Positions 27,821 to 36,725 of a stretch of 64,000 nt of DNA are shown here, piece by piece (the first letter of the stretch is position 1; each line of letters starts with the position of its first letter). The stretch lies in NCBI GenBank assembly GCA_900470195.1, contig UEIJ01000023.1, positions 186,001 through 250,000 of the forward strand, given 5' to 3'. This stretch comes from Hyphomicrobiales bacterium. GTDB taxonomy: Bacteria > Pseudomonadota > Alphaproteobacteria > Rhizobiales > Rhizobiaceae. Below the pieces are notes generated by a model. The model saw only the letters and a program-made list of their open reading frames with translations, made no database searches and had not been told where the DNA came from. Position numbers and translations under genes: made by a program.

Positions 27821-28879
27821 TCAATATGCCGACCCTGGTGTGCGTTCTGCCAATTGTTCGGGTGTCAGCAAATCCGCGTGATGGACGCGTGCGACATCAG
27901 GATGCGACCGGAGGCGACTTTTGAGGTTATTTGCACCTACCTCACGGAAAATCGGATTGAGCGCATCTACAGTTACGCCGCGTTCCTTGGTTTTCAACTC
28001 CTCTGGTAAATCGATAACCGGAATGGTCGCATCATATCGAGCGCCAAGGAAAAAAGCGACAGAGAAGCGCTCCACGCCCGCTGGAGGCGCGACGACGCCG
28101 TGTACATCCGCCCGCACGAATCCATTCGTGGCAAGTTCAAGCAACTCCCCGGTATTAATGACGAAGGTACCAGGCACGGGAGGCGCATCGATCCACGCGC
28201 CGTCTTCGCGCTGAACGCGCAAACCGGGAACGACATCCTGCAGGAGAACGGTAACGAAACCGCCATCCTTATGGGCGCCTACGCCTTGTTCGCTTTCCGC
28301 CACATCGCGGCCCGGATAACGAATGATCTTCAAGAGTTGAGACGGATGCGGTTCATAAATCTGGGCGAAAAAATCTTCCGGCTGCCCCAAGGCAGCAGCG
28401 ATGGCTTTCAGAATATCGATGCCAACGCGGGTCACCTCGGACTGGTAGGCGAGCAGCAATGGTTTGAGTTCAGGCAACGCTTCCGGCCATTGGTTCGGAC
28501 CGATTAGACGCTTCCATGCCGGACTGTCCGGACCTATTTTAGCGGGCTCCGATTCCGTATTGATATCAAGCTGTTCACGCCAATCCTGCTGGCCGCGCGT
28601 GCGTTCAAAACCAGCCCGATTGTAACCGCGAAAATGGGGCGACTTCACCATTTCGATCTTCAGCTTTTCTTCCGCAGGAAGTGCGAAGAACTTCTTCGCC
28701 GTTGCAACCACGTCTTTGACAAGTTTGGGATCGACCCCGTGCCCGGTGAGATAAAAAAAGCCATGATCATGAAGCGTGTGGCGTAATTCCTCGATGAAAT
28801 TCCCACGCTCTTCGATGCTTCCATTGAAACGGGACAGATCAAGCAAAGGCAGGTTGATGGGCGTGGTGTGTATGGTCAT
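27821..28879 (-). CDS. isopenicillin N synthase-like Fe(II) oxygenase
   Basis: 352-residue member of the 2-oxoglutarate/Fe(II) oxygenase superfamily in the isopenicillin N synthase branch: N-terminal DIOX_N region with FFYLTGHGVD, C-terminal jelly roll. Metal ligands are His203, Asp205 (GAHKDGG) and His260 (ADVHGV); the cosubstrate-binding Arg271-x-Ser273 (RFS) is complete. AGGAGGTT precedes the ATG. It is last of five same-strand genes (aminotransferase, metQ, metN, metI, this), only 20 bases past metI. A small amino-acid-like substrate brought in by MetNIQ is the natural guess, but not shown. Confidence 0.88.
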   Translation of the reverse strand: MTIHTTPINLPLLDLSRFNGSIEERGNFIEELRHTLHDHGFFYLTGHGVDPKLVKDVVATAKKFFALPAEEKLKIEMVKSPHFRGYNRAGFERTRGQQDWREQLDINTESEPAKIGPDSPAWKRLIGPNQWPEALPELKPLLLAYQSEVTRVGIDILKAIAAALGQPEDFFAQIYEPHPSQLLKIIRYPGRDVAESEQGVGAHKDGGFVTVLLQDVVPGLRVQREDGAWIDAPPVPGTFVINTGELLELATNGFVRADVHGVVAPPAGVERFSVAFFLGARYDATIPVIDLPEELKTKERGVTVDALNPIFREVGANNLKSRLRSHPDVARVHHADLLTPEQLAERTPGSAY

Positions 28880-28899
28880 TGGAACCTCCTGAAAAATTC

Positions 28900-29592
28900 T
28901 TAGCGCGCGCGACGGCTGCGAGCGACACGGTGATTGACGAAACGAGCGGCGTGGTCGCCCGCGATCTGAATGGATTGCACGATTGCAACCAGAATGATGA
29001 CAACGGCAATCATCACCTCCGGCATGAAGCGTTGATATCCGAACCGAATTCCGAGGTCGCCCAGCCCGCCCCCGCCAACTGTTCCTGCCATCGCCGAGTA
29101 TCCGACAAGGCTGACAAGAGTAACCGTTTGCCCCGCAATGATACCAGGCAGTGCCTCGGGCAGCAGCACCTTGAAGATGATCTGCATGGGCGTCGCACCC
29201 ATGCTTTCCGCAGCCTCGATCAAACTTTGGTCCACTTCACGCATCGCCGTTTCCGCTAGTCGCGCGTAGAGGGGCGTGATTGCCACTGTGAGAGGAACGA
29301 TAGCCGCGTAGGTGCCAACCGTGGTTCCGGCAATCAGGCGCGTCAGGGGAATCATCGCCACCATCAGGATTATGAACGGTGTGGATCGAACGAGATTGAC
29401 GACAGTGCCCGCAATGCGATTGAAAGCTGGCCTTTCGAGAAACTGGCCGGGGCTGGTCACAATCAGGGCAATGCCGAGCGGCAGGCCGATCAAAGTGGAC
29501 AGAATAGCAGATGCAGCCACCATAATGGCCGTCTGCCTCAGCGATTCAAGCAAGAGCCCGACGAGCGCCGGCGGCATCAGATCGGACAACAT
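28900..29592 (-). CDS. metI: MetI, methionine-type ABC transporter permease
   Basis: About 230 residues, the MetI family length, with five to six helices. It has the EAA loop EAAESMGATPMQIIFKVLLPEALPG and NLVRSTPFIILMVA. The ATG at 29592 is chosen because GAGAGG lies 9 bases before it; it then overlaps the end of metN by 47 bases. It pairs with MetN to import L- or D-methionine or related thio-amino acids. Confidence 0.88.
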   Translation of the reverse strand: MLSDLMPPALVGLLLESLRQTAIMVAASAILSTLIGLPLGIALIVTSPGQFLERPAFNRIAGTVVNLVRSTPFIILMVAMIPLTRLIAGTTVGTYAAIVPLTVAITPLYARLAETAMREVDQSLIEAAESMGATPMQIIFKVLLPEALPGIIAGQTVTLVSLVGYSAMAGTVGGGGLGDLGIRFGYQRFMPEVMIAVVIILVAIVQSIQIAGDHAARFVNHRVARSRRAR

Positions 29593-30679
29593 GACCGATA
29601 ACCTCTCCATGAAGATTGAGGGAAGAAAGATAGCTTCGGATCGCGGCAAGATCGGCCTGACCGCCCTCCGCGACAAGCGTCATGATGCCCAGAGGTTTGC
29701 CGCAGATATAGTCTATACGCCCGTGCAGTATGTTCGGATTTATCCCGAAACGCTGCACAAGCGTCGCAACGACAGGCGCATGGGCGGCTTCACCCGAGAA
29801 TATGATACGCAGAACGGGATTCGACCCGGCAACAGGTTCTGGCAGCAGCCGCTGAGACACTTCCGCCGGTAGATCATGAGCAACGATGCTTGCCAGAAAC
29901 GACCGGGCGGTAGGGGATTGCGGAAAAGCGAAAACATCGAAAGTGGGGCCACTTTCAACGATCTTACCGCCATCGAGAACCGTCACACAGTCAGCGATCT
30001 CGCGCACCACCTCCATTTCATGCGTGATAAGCACAATCGTCAGGCCCAGGCGCCGGTTGATATCTTTCAATAGTGAAAGAATTTGTTCCGTGGTTTCGGG
30101 GTCAAGCGCTGATGTAGCTTCATCCGACAACAAGACACTGGGCGCCAGAGCCAATGCCCGTGCTATGCCCACACGTTGTTTCTGACCGCCTGACAGTTCC
30201 GACGGATAAGCATTGGCCTTTTCCTTGAGCCCCACGAGCTCAAGCAGATCGTTCACGCGAGATTTTATAGTTCTCCGATCAACGCCGGCAAGTTCCAAGG
30301 GTAGAGCTATATTGCCAAAAGCAGTTCGTGAGGAAAGGAGGCTAAAGTGCTGAAATATCATAGACACTTCACGCCTCACCTGCCGGAGTTCTTCTTGCTT
30401 AAGCGTTGTGATCTCACGCCCCGAGACAAAGACTTTCCCATCGCTTGGATGCACCAGACCGTTCAGGCAACGGACCAGCGTACTTTTCCCCGCGCCGGAA
30501 CGACCAATAATACCGTGAATGGTCCCTCTTTGAATCTGAAGCGAGACATTGTCGATGACCGGACCAGCCTTCTCGTCGTATGTCTTTGTCAACGAACGTA
30601 TGTCGATGATCGACGGTTCCGGTTTCATAACGGCCGGTGTCGCATTCGACACATTTTCGGTGCGTGCAAGCACGTTCAT
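29546..30679 (-). CDS. metN: MetN, methionine-type ABC transporter ATPase
   Basis: 377-residue ATPase with Walker A GRSGAGKST, signature LSGGQKQRVGIARAL, Walker B VLLSDEATSALD and H-loop THEMEV, followed by a C-terminal NIL regulatory domain (about residues 290-370) that binds substrate and inhibits transport from inside. It starts 1 base after the metQ stop. An internal ATG at residue 18 is a weaker alternative start. Confidence 0.92.
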   Translation of the reverse strand: MNVLARTENVSNATPAVMKPEPSIIDIRSLTKTYDEKAGPVIDNVSLQIQRGTIHGIIGRSGAGKSTLVRCLNGLVHPSDGKVFVSGREITTLKQEELRQVRREVSMIFQHFSLLSSRTAFGNIALPLELAGVDRRTIKSRVNDLLELVGLKEKANAYPSELSGGQKQRVGIARALALAPSVLLSDEATSALDPETTEQILSLLKDINRRLGLTIVLITHEMEVVREIADCVTVLDGGKIVESGPTFDVFAFPQSPTARSFLASIVAHDLPAEVSQRLLPEPVAGSNPVLRIIFSGEAAHAPVVATLVQRFGINPNILHGRIDYICGKPLGIMTLVAEGGQADLAAIRSYLSSLNLHGEVIGHVVRSDAAGARRALA

Positions 30680-30680
30680 C

Positions 30681-31478
30681 TCACCAACCCGCTATGATGT
30701 TGCCGCCGAATTTCTTCTCGATGAACGCTTTGACGTCCGGAGATTTATAGGATTCGACCAGAGTCTTGACCCAAGGTGCATCCTTGTTCTTTTCCGCGAC
30801 GGCAAGCAGGCAGAAATAGTCGGAGAGCTGATCTTCGATCAGGATCGCATCACGGCTCGGCACCAGCCCGGCACTCAGCGCGAAATGCGAAGTGATGACG
30901 GAAAAATCCACGTCTTCCAACGATCGCGGAAGCTGCGCCGTTTCCATCGGAATGATTTTGACCTTCTTCGGATTATCAACAATATCGAGTTCGGTTGCGT
31001 TGAAAGTCAGCCCCGGTGTGAGCTTGAGAATGCCCCCCGCCTCGAGAAGTTTCAGGGCGCGGCCCGCATTGCTGGGATCATTGGGGATCGAAATCTGCGC
31101 TCCCTCCGGCAGTTCGCCAAGTGATTTATACTTGTGTGAATACCCGGCCATCGGCAGCAGCACTGTACGACCGCCAACAGCAACAAGATTGAGACCTCGA
31201 TCCTTGTTCTGCTGATCGAAATAAGGCGTATGCTGGAAACCATTGGCGTCGAGATCGCCATCATTCGTTGCCGGGTCTATCAGTGCGCCGTCGGAGAACT
31301 CCACAATCTCTATTTCCAATCCCTTTGCCTTGGCAACGGGGGCCAGTGCTTCGGCTATTTCCGCATGGGGGCCGGAAGTCACACCAAAACGGATTTTTTC
31401 TGCAAATGCAGGTGATGCGATGAGAACGGAAAAGAGTGCTGCGGAAATAGCTCCGCGCAAGAATGTAACTGAATGCAT
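30681..31478 (-). CDS. metQ: MetQ, methionine-type periplasmic binding protein
   Basis: 265 residues, NlpA/MetQ family (for example RFGVTSGPHAEIAEALAPVAK and LDANGFQHTPYFDQQNKDRG). It has a Sec signal peptide ending SPAFA and no lipobox cysteine, so it is a free periplasmic protein rather than a lipoprotein. AGGGAAATTAAT precedes the ATG. It lies between the aminotransferase and metN, without a hairpin after it, unlike the other importers in this window. Confidence 0.9.
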   Translation of the reverse strand: MHSVTFLRGAISAALFSVLIASPAFAEKIRFGVTSGPHAEIAEALAPVAKAKGLEIEIVEFSDGALIDPATNDGDLDANGFQHTPYFDQQNKDRGLNLVAVGGRTVLLPMAGYSHKYKSLGELPEGAQISIPNDPSNAGRALKLLEAGGILKLTPGLTFNATELDIVDNPKKVKIIPMETAQLPRSLEDVDFSVITSHFALSAGLVPSRDAILIEDQLSDYFCLLAVAEKNKDAPWVKTLVESYKSPDVKAFIEKKFGGNIIAGW

Positions 31479-31511
31479 ATTAATTTCCCTGTGATTGTTT
31501 TCCAGGCACGC

Positions 31512-32684
31512 TCATGCGGCGCGCCACTTACGTTCATTGTTCCAGTGCGCTAGCCGCGAAACGGCCTCCCGCAGCGTCTCTTCGCGTTTGGCGAAACAGA
31601 AACGGACATGGCTGCGCACATCGCGCGCGTCGTAAAAGGATGAGATGGGCACAGGGGTCACACCTGCTTCGAGCGTCAAGCGTCGGCAGAAATCGAGATC
31701 GTCGTCTCCGCTATCAAGTCCCCTTATGTCCGCCACAGCAAAATATGTAGCTGGCACGTCGGCGACTTCAAACCCGGCAGATTTCAGCCCTTCGACCAGA
31801 AAGTCTCTTCGCGACGCCAGCGCCGCGCGAAGACCGACGAAGTAACTGTCCGGCAAATTTAACCCAACCGCGACTGCCGATTGCAGAGCCGGTGGTGTGG
31901 TGAAGGTGACATACTGATGCGCGCGCGCAATTGGCCCCAGAAGCTTCTCGGAAGCGGTCACATAACCGACCTTCCAACCCGTTACGGAAAAGCTCTTTCC
32001 GGCCGAACCAATACGCACAACACGGTCACGTATTTTTTCAACGCCCCATAGGGAATGAAACGGCCTTTCATCGAAGATGAGATGCTCGTAAACCTCATCC
32101 GAAACGATCAGAAGATCATGTTTGATGGCGAGATCGGCAAGCAATTCTAGTTCGTCGAGATCGAATATTTTGCCTATGGGATTCATCGGCGTGTTGATGA
32201 CAATCAGCCTCGTCCGTGGAGAGATGGCTTTTGCCAACTCCTTACGCGGTAGTTCCCAAAGAGGTGGTCTCAGCCGCACCGGAACCACTTTTCCTCCTGC
32301 GCGGCGAACTAACGTTGCATAGGCATCATAAGCCGGCTCAAACAGAATAACTTCGTCGCCAGTATTCAAATGCGCGAGAAACGTATCGGCTAACGCTTCC
32401 GTTGCGCCGGACGTGACCAGAACTTCCTTTTCCCAGTCAACGTCGAGATCCAGAAACCGTCTGGTGTTTTCTGCAATCGCCTGACGGAGAACCGGCAAGC
32501 CCATCATGGGTGGGTATTGTTGTGAAGTTTCCCGAAGAGCGAGCGCAGCAGCGTCAAGGAGTTCTGTTGGCTCAAAGCCTTCCGGGAAACCCTGCCCGAG
32601 ATTAATGGCTCCGCGCTCAACGGAAAGCCGCGACATCGCCTCGAAAATCGACGTTCCCGCCTCACCGAATATCGGACTAACCAT
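31512..32684 (-). CDS. fold-type I PLP aminotransferase (class I/II)
   Basis: 390-residue PLP enzyme. The catalytic lysine is in IGSAGKSFSVTGWKVG; the Asp/Asn pyridine contacts are VINTPMNPIGK and SDEVYEHL; the Arg near the C-terminus (VRFCFAKRE) binds the carboxylate. It resembles methionine/kynurenine aminotransferase-type enzymes such as YbdL. AAAGGGGAG precedes the ATG. It is the first gene of the metQNI-oxygenase run, 33 bases before metQ, which supports work on the imported amino acid; the exact substrate is open. Confidence 0.88.
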   Translation of the reverse strand: MVSPIFGEAGTSIFEAMSRLSVERGAINLGQGFPEGFEPTELLDAAALALRETSQQYPPMMGLPVLRQAIAENTRRFLDLDVDWEKEVLVTSGATEALADTFLAHLNTGDEVILFEPAYDAYATLVRRAGGKVVPVRLRPPLWELPRKELAKAISPRTRLIVINTPMNPIGKIFDLDELELLADLAIKHDLLIVSDEVYEHLIFDERPFHSLWGVEKIRDRVVRIGSAGKSFSVTGWKVGYVTASEKLLGPIARAHQYVTFTTPPALQSAVAVGLNLPDSYFVGLRAALASRRDFLVEGLKSAGFEVADVPATYFAVADIRGLDSGDDDLDFCRRLTLEAGVTPVPISSFYDARDVRSHVRFCFAKREETLREAVSRLAHWNNERKWRAA

Positions 32685-32848
32685 CGGCGCTCCCCTTTCG
32701 CAATCGAACTTATGGGGAGAAAGATAAAGCCTATAAAATTAGTAGACAAAGCATGGACGTGCCACCCCGGACAGCCGCAGGGAAAGCTTTTTCAAATTTT
32801 GCGGAACATGAAACAGATTCAAATTCCCCAGTTGCAGCTGATTTTGAA

Positions 32849-34324
32849 TCACGCCGCCGTTCGGCTGTGTCGATTGCGCCAGAGTTCTTCAGCTTTGCCA
32901 AAGAACAGCGCATAGCTTTCATCGTCCGCAGATGCTGCCGTCATCATCCCCATTGCGGCCGTGGCGACGATTGTATTTTCTGCTCGTTTGTCCACGGCCG
33001 CACCGGACCAGACGCCATACCAGTATTCAAATGAACTGAAGTTCGAATGCTTGCCTCCACTTTCCCTGGAGAGGGTGGGAAGCAACAGGTCCGTTTCACG
33101 ACCGTCCACAAGCCTGTGGATGGTATGGGCTCTGTGCGGAACCAGCTCCGCAACATCGCGGCTGGTCGAAACAACTGAGATCGAAGACCAGCCAAGAAGC
33201 GCACCTGCGTCTCGATGCAATTTGCGATATGTAGGTTGCGTAACCCCAAGGAACGACGCCTTGAGGTTCATCGGGTTAAGCAGATGAACGACGCTGTTCA
33301 TCGACGAACGCGATTCGAACAAGGGATAAAGCGCCATCAGAGCATGTATCTGGGGGGCGAAGCCTACCATCGGCATGAAGCAGATGCGGTGTGCTCTCAA
33401 TGCATCTTTGGCCAGAGAGTGCGATGTCGCTATCGGGAGATTGATAGCTTCTGCAGCGATCTCAAGCTTGCCCGATATCTCACCGGTACCGCAGTTTCCG
33501 TGCAGGACAACCGGATAACCAGCTCGAGCGACCAGCAATGCCGATAGCATAAACCACGGCGATTGCGTGGAATTCGGCGATAGGTAGGCCGGCCAATCCA
33601 GTGCAGGTATATTCAATCCCGCGTCGATCGAATAAATTCGCCTCGCTGCCCGCGCCATGCCCGCCAGTTCCGGGGCAGTTTCTCCGCGATAGTGAATGAG
33701 CCTAAGTAGGGCGCTGATCTGCATCGGATCGGCATTCCCTGTGAAAATCGTCGTGAATGCATCTTCCGCTTCGGACATTTCCAGCGGACGCGTGTGACCC
33801 GCTTTTCGCCCGACCACTGCGATATATTTCGCAAGTCTCCTGACCGGATCATTTTCGCCCTGGATATCCGCGAACTGTGCCGCAAGCTGTTCGGGCGTCG
33901 GGTGGTTTTCAAGCTCAACGACCTTACGAATACCGAGCGGTGGCGGCGCTACAATGGCGCTTCGGTTCCAGCCGTGATGTCCGCTGCAATTGGAGTTCGG
34001 CACGTCAGCAAGATCCAAACTCAATAGCGTTTCAGCTTCGTTCGCAAGGCGCCGCAGACGCGCACGCAACGTTTCGGCTTTCGGCGTTGCCACCATGTTA
34101 CGTCCCGAACGGACCAGAATAGGATCGTTGAACTTCTCACGAATCTGGCTGAGCAGACGGCTCATGGCCGCGATGCTCAACCCCATCTGCTTCGCAGCGC
34201 CGCCAACGCTACCCTCCACAAGAAGTGCATCAAGAGCGATCAGCAGACGTAATTGCCCCAAGCGAAGGCTTTCGTTCTCGCCTTTCTTCGTTTGCTGCTG
34301 CATTTTCGCCTGTTTGCCCGACAT
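32849..34324 (-). CDS. LysR-type HTH fused to a TrpD-like (glycosyl transferase family 3) domain
   Basis: 491 residues in two clear parts. Residues about 20-80 are a LysR-type winged HTH (LGQLRLLIALDALLVEGSVG, GLSIAAMSRLLSQIREKFND, ILVRSGRNMVAT). Residues about 150-480 resemble the anthranilate phosphoribosyltransferase fold of the TrpD2/YbiB type, with a helical N-terminal part, LHGN near residue 255 and VDGRETD near 408. The usual LysR effector domain is absent. The glycine-rich pyrophosphate motif is degenerate. It may be a regulator rather than an enzyme. An alternative start is the ATG at 34303. It is divergent from the siderophore receptor with 123 bases between. Confidence 0.75.
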   Translation of the reverse strand: MSGKQAKMQQQTKKGENESLRLGQLRLLIALDALLVEGSVGGAAKQMGLSIAAMSRLLSQIREKFNDPILVRSGRNMVATPKAETLRARLRRLANEAETLLSLDLADVPNSNCSGHHGWNRSAIVAPPPLGIRKVVELENHPTPEQLAAQFADIQGENDPVRRLAKYIAVVGRKAGHTRPLEMSEAEDAFTTIFTGNADPMQISALLRLIHYRGETAPELAGMARAARRIYSIDAGLNIPALDWPAYLSPNSTQSPWFMLSALLVARAGYPVVLHGNCGTGEISGKLEIAAEAINLPIATSHSLAKDALRAHRICFMPMVGFAPQIHALMALYPLFESRSSMNSVVHLLNPMNLKASFLGVTQPTYRKLHRDAGALLGWSSISVVSTSRDVAELVPHRAHTIHRLVDGRETDLLLPTLSRESGGKHSNFSSFEYWYGVWSGAAVDKRAENTIVATAAMGMMTAASADDESYALFFGKAEELWRNRHSRTAA

Positions 34325-34358
34325 CGCCTTGGTGCCCGTTCATTTGCGGTTTTTGAAA

Positions 34359-34375
34359 TTTAGAATGCTTATAAA
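34359..34375 (+). promoter_or_regulatory. candidate ICE box (Irr-type site) upstream of the siderophore receptor
   Basis: TTTAGAA-TGC-TTATAAA matches the published rhizobial Irr motif TTTAGAA-N3-TTCTAAA with one mismatch. It lies 73 bases before the receptor start and 35 bases from the start of the divergent LysR-TrpD gene. Irr represses or activates iron genes according to heme status in this order. Confidence 0.7.
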
Positions 34376-34378
34376 ACA

Positions 34379-34393
34379 TGATGATTGACGTCA
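34379..34393 (+). promoter_or_regulatory. candidate iron-responsive operator (TGA-N9-TCA)
   Basis: TGA-TGATTGACG-TCA fits the iron-responsive operator pattern bound by RirA in rhizobia. Only six bases are fixed, so chance matches are common, but it lies 3 bases past the ICE-like box and in the same promoter. Confidence 0.45.
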
Positions 34394-34447
34394 CCTTATC
34401 GCCATACATAAGGAGACTATAAAACTCAACTTTAAACGGTGACGAAA

Positions 34448-36664
34448 ATGACGAGCTTGTTTCGGGGATTGTGGGCCGACGGTACACAAAACAGGCGTAT
34501 GGCTGGCAAATCGCTGGTGTACCGGGCGATCCTTGCTGGCACCTGTCTTTCCACAGCGCTGCTTTTGAGCGAAACGGTTGCGAACGCGCAAACCGCTACC
34601 AAGGCCACAGAAGAAACAACTTCCGAGGCAGGCACCAAGAAAAAGGCAGCGGAAGCAGCCATTGAGACGGGTGCCGATGGAGCCGTCAAGCTCAATCAAA
34701 TCGTTGTCACGGCGACCGGGTTCGAACAGAACATCACCGACGCTCCCGCAAGTATCACTGTGGTTCCCGGCGAAGAGTTGGAAAAGGGTGCCTATCGCGA
34801 TCTGACGGACGCCTTGAAAGATGTGCAAGGGGTGGCTGTGACCGGCCCCGCCGCCGAAAAGGATATTTTCATTCGCGGTCTTCCGGGCTCCTACACGCTG
34901 CTTCTGGTCGACGGCAAGCGACAGAGTACCCGGGATGCCCGCACCAATGGCAACTCTGGCTTCGAACAAAGCTTCCTGCCGCCTGCAAATGCCATCGAAC
35001 GGATCGAAGTCATTCGCGGCCCGATGTCTTCGCTCTATGGATCGGACGCCATGGGCGGCGTTATCAACGTGATCACGAAAAAAGTGTCGGACACGTGGAG
35101 TGGCTCTTTCTCCGTCGACGGCACGGTTCAGCAACACTCCAAATTCGGAAATTCGTTGCAGGGTTCCTATTATATGACCGGCCCACTGGTTCCCAATCTT
35201 GTGGGCGTTCAGGTCTGGGGGCGCGGCCTCAAGCGGCAAGAAGACAATATCGTCAGCGGCACACCTGAACAGAAAGATATCGACATCACCGGGCGTGTCA
35301 CGATCACGCCTAATGAAGATCATGACATCATGCTCGAACTGGGCAAGACGCGCCTTCGCCGCGACTCCACTGTCGGCAATACGGCAGCGTCAGGTTCGGA
35401 TTCCTACAACTACAATGATCGCGATCATTGGTCTATCAGCCATACCGGCCGCTGGGGCCCGACAACGTCGGAATTCTCGTTCCAGCAGGAATGGGCCGAA
35501 CGTACCAATTTCAACTGGGACAACAAGACCAAGAGCTATGTCGAAAATCTGCGTTCTCCGCACATCCGCAATTCCGTGCTCGATGGCAAGTTTACAACGC
35601 CGTTTGAATTCTACGGAAATCATACACTGGTAACCGGTGGACAATTCATGCAATCGGTGCTCACCGATCAGAATCCAGGACGCCGCACCGGTTTGGACGA
35701 AGAGTTCAGCGTTCGCCAGTGGGCGCTCTTTGCGGAAGACGAATGGTGGATCACGCCGGACTTTGCGCTGACAGGCGGCCTGCGCATGGACGACCATGAG
35801 ATTTATGGATCGCATTTCAGTCCGCGCGGCTATGCTGTCTGGCACGCAACCGAACAGTTGACGTTCAAAGGCGGCGTCTCCACCGGCTTCCGTGCACCTG
35901 AACTGCGCACCATCGCTCCAGGATATGCTTATACGACGGGCGGTGCGGGATGCTCATACGGTCCGAACGGTACCTGCGGCGTGATCATCGGTGATCCAGA
36001 CCTGCAGCCTGAAAAGAGCACGAGCTATGAAGCAAGTGTTCTCTGGGACAATCAGTCTGGTCTTCGTCTGGGCGCGACGTATTTCTACACGGACTTCAAG
36101 GACAAGATCAGCAATGCATTGATCACGGATGCGAACGGTAATCCTGTTCGCTGGAGCGAAGATCCCAATTATCGCCTCTGGTACAGCTTCAACATTGACG
36201 AAGCCGTTATGCAGGGTGTGGAACTCACCTTTAACTGGGAAGCAACGGACACAATCACCTTACGCGGTAACTATACCTACACCGATTCTGAACAACAGAC
36301 GGGCGATTACAAGGGATTGCCTCTGGCACGCACGCCAAAGCACATGGCGAGCCTGCGGGCAGACTGGATCACCCCGGTTGAGGGCCTGAGCGCATGGGCC
36401 GCCGGCAACTACCACGGCGAAGAAACCAATGCTGGCGCGCGTATCGGAACAGCCGGCGAACCGGTTTACAGAAACGGCAAGGTGGTCGCCCGTAAATACA
36501 AGCCCTATGCGACCTTCGATATTGGCGGGTCTTATGACTTCAGCGAGAACGTCACTTTGAACGCTGCCGTTTACAACATCTTCGACAAGAAGGTGGACAT
36601 GGATGACTTCAATTCAGTCGTCGACGGACGCCGCCTCTGGGTCGGAATGACCTCCCGCTTCTAG
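34448..36664 (+). CDS. TonB-dependent siderophore receptor
   Basis: About 738-residue outer-membrane receptor. A signal peptide with a long basic lead (to about residue 45, ending VANAQ) is followed by the TonB-box-like NQIVVTATG, a plug domain (about 85-200; ITVVPGEELEKG, DAMGGVINVITK) and a 22-strand barrel, finishing in RLWVGMTSRF with a terminal Phe. The start ATG 34448 has GGTGA upstream; GTG 34439 is an alternative. It begins a plus-strand run of six iron genes and is preceded by Irr/RirA-type sites, so expression should rise when iron is short. Similarity is to the FepA/CirA-type group; the catechol preference is inferred from neighbours. Confidence 0.9.
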   Translation: MTSLFRGLWADGTQNRRMAGKSLVYRAILAGTCLSTALLLSETVANAQTATKATEETTSEAGTKKKAAEAAIETGADGAVKLNQIVVTATGFEQNITDAPASITVVPGEELEKGAYRDLTDALKDVQGVAVTGPAAEKDIFIRGLPGSYTLLLVDGKRQSTRDARTNGNSGFEQSFLPPANAIERIEVIRGPMSSLYGSDAMGGVINVITKKVSDTWSGSFSVDGTVQQHSKFGNSLQGSYYMTGPLVPNLVGVQVWGRGLKRQEDNIVSGTPEQKDIDITGRVTITPNEDHDIMLELGKTRLRRDSTVGNTAASGSDSYNYNDRDHWSISHTGRWGPTTSEFSFQQEWAERTNFNWDNKTKSYVENLRSPHIRNSVLDGKFTTPFEFYGNHTLVTGGQFMQSVLTDQNPGRRTGLDEEFSVRQWALFAEDEWWITPDFALTGGLRMDDHEIYGSHFSPRGYAVWHATEQLTFKGGVSTGFRAPELRTIAPGYAYTTGGAGCSYGPNGTCGVIIGDPDLQPEKSTSYEASVLWDNQSGLRLGATYFYTDFKDKISNALITDANGNPVRWSEDPNYRLWYSFNIDEAVMQGVELTFNWEATDTITLRGNYTYTDSEQQTGDYKGLPLARTPKHMASLRADWITPVEGLSAWAAGNYHGEETNAGARIGTAGEPVYRNGKVVARKYKPYATFDIGGSYDFSENVTLNAAVYNIFDKKVDMDDFNSVVDGRRLWVGMTSRF

Positions 36665-36677
36665 GATTGCAACGTCG

Positions 36678-36710
36678 AGACGCCTGCCCCAACGGCTGGC
36701 GTCTTTCCAC
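36678..36710 (+). terminator. hairpin after the receptor gene
   Basis: AGACGCC/GGCGTCT stem (36678-36684 with 36698-36704) followed by TTTCC. It lies between the receptor stop and the esterase start (36726). It is weak as a terminator and probably lets some transcripts through. Confidence 0.5.
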
Positions 36711-36725
36711 CAATAGGGTGCTTCT

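Noticed and set aside
31479-32848. SAM-II or other SAM riboswitch before the methionine transporter genes
   Set aside because: Upstream regions are short and I recognise no conserved pseudoknot; the genes follow each other too closely.
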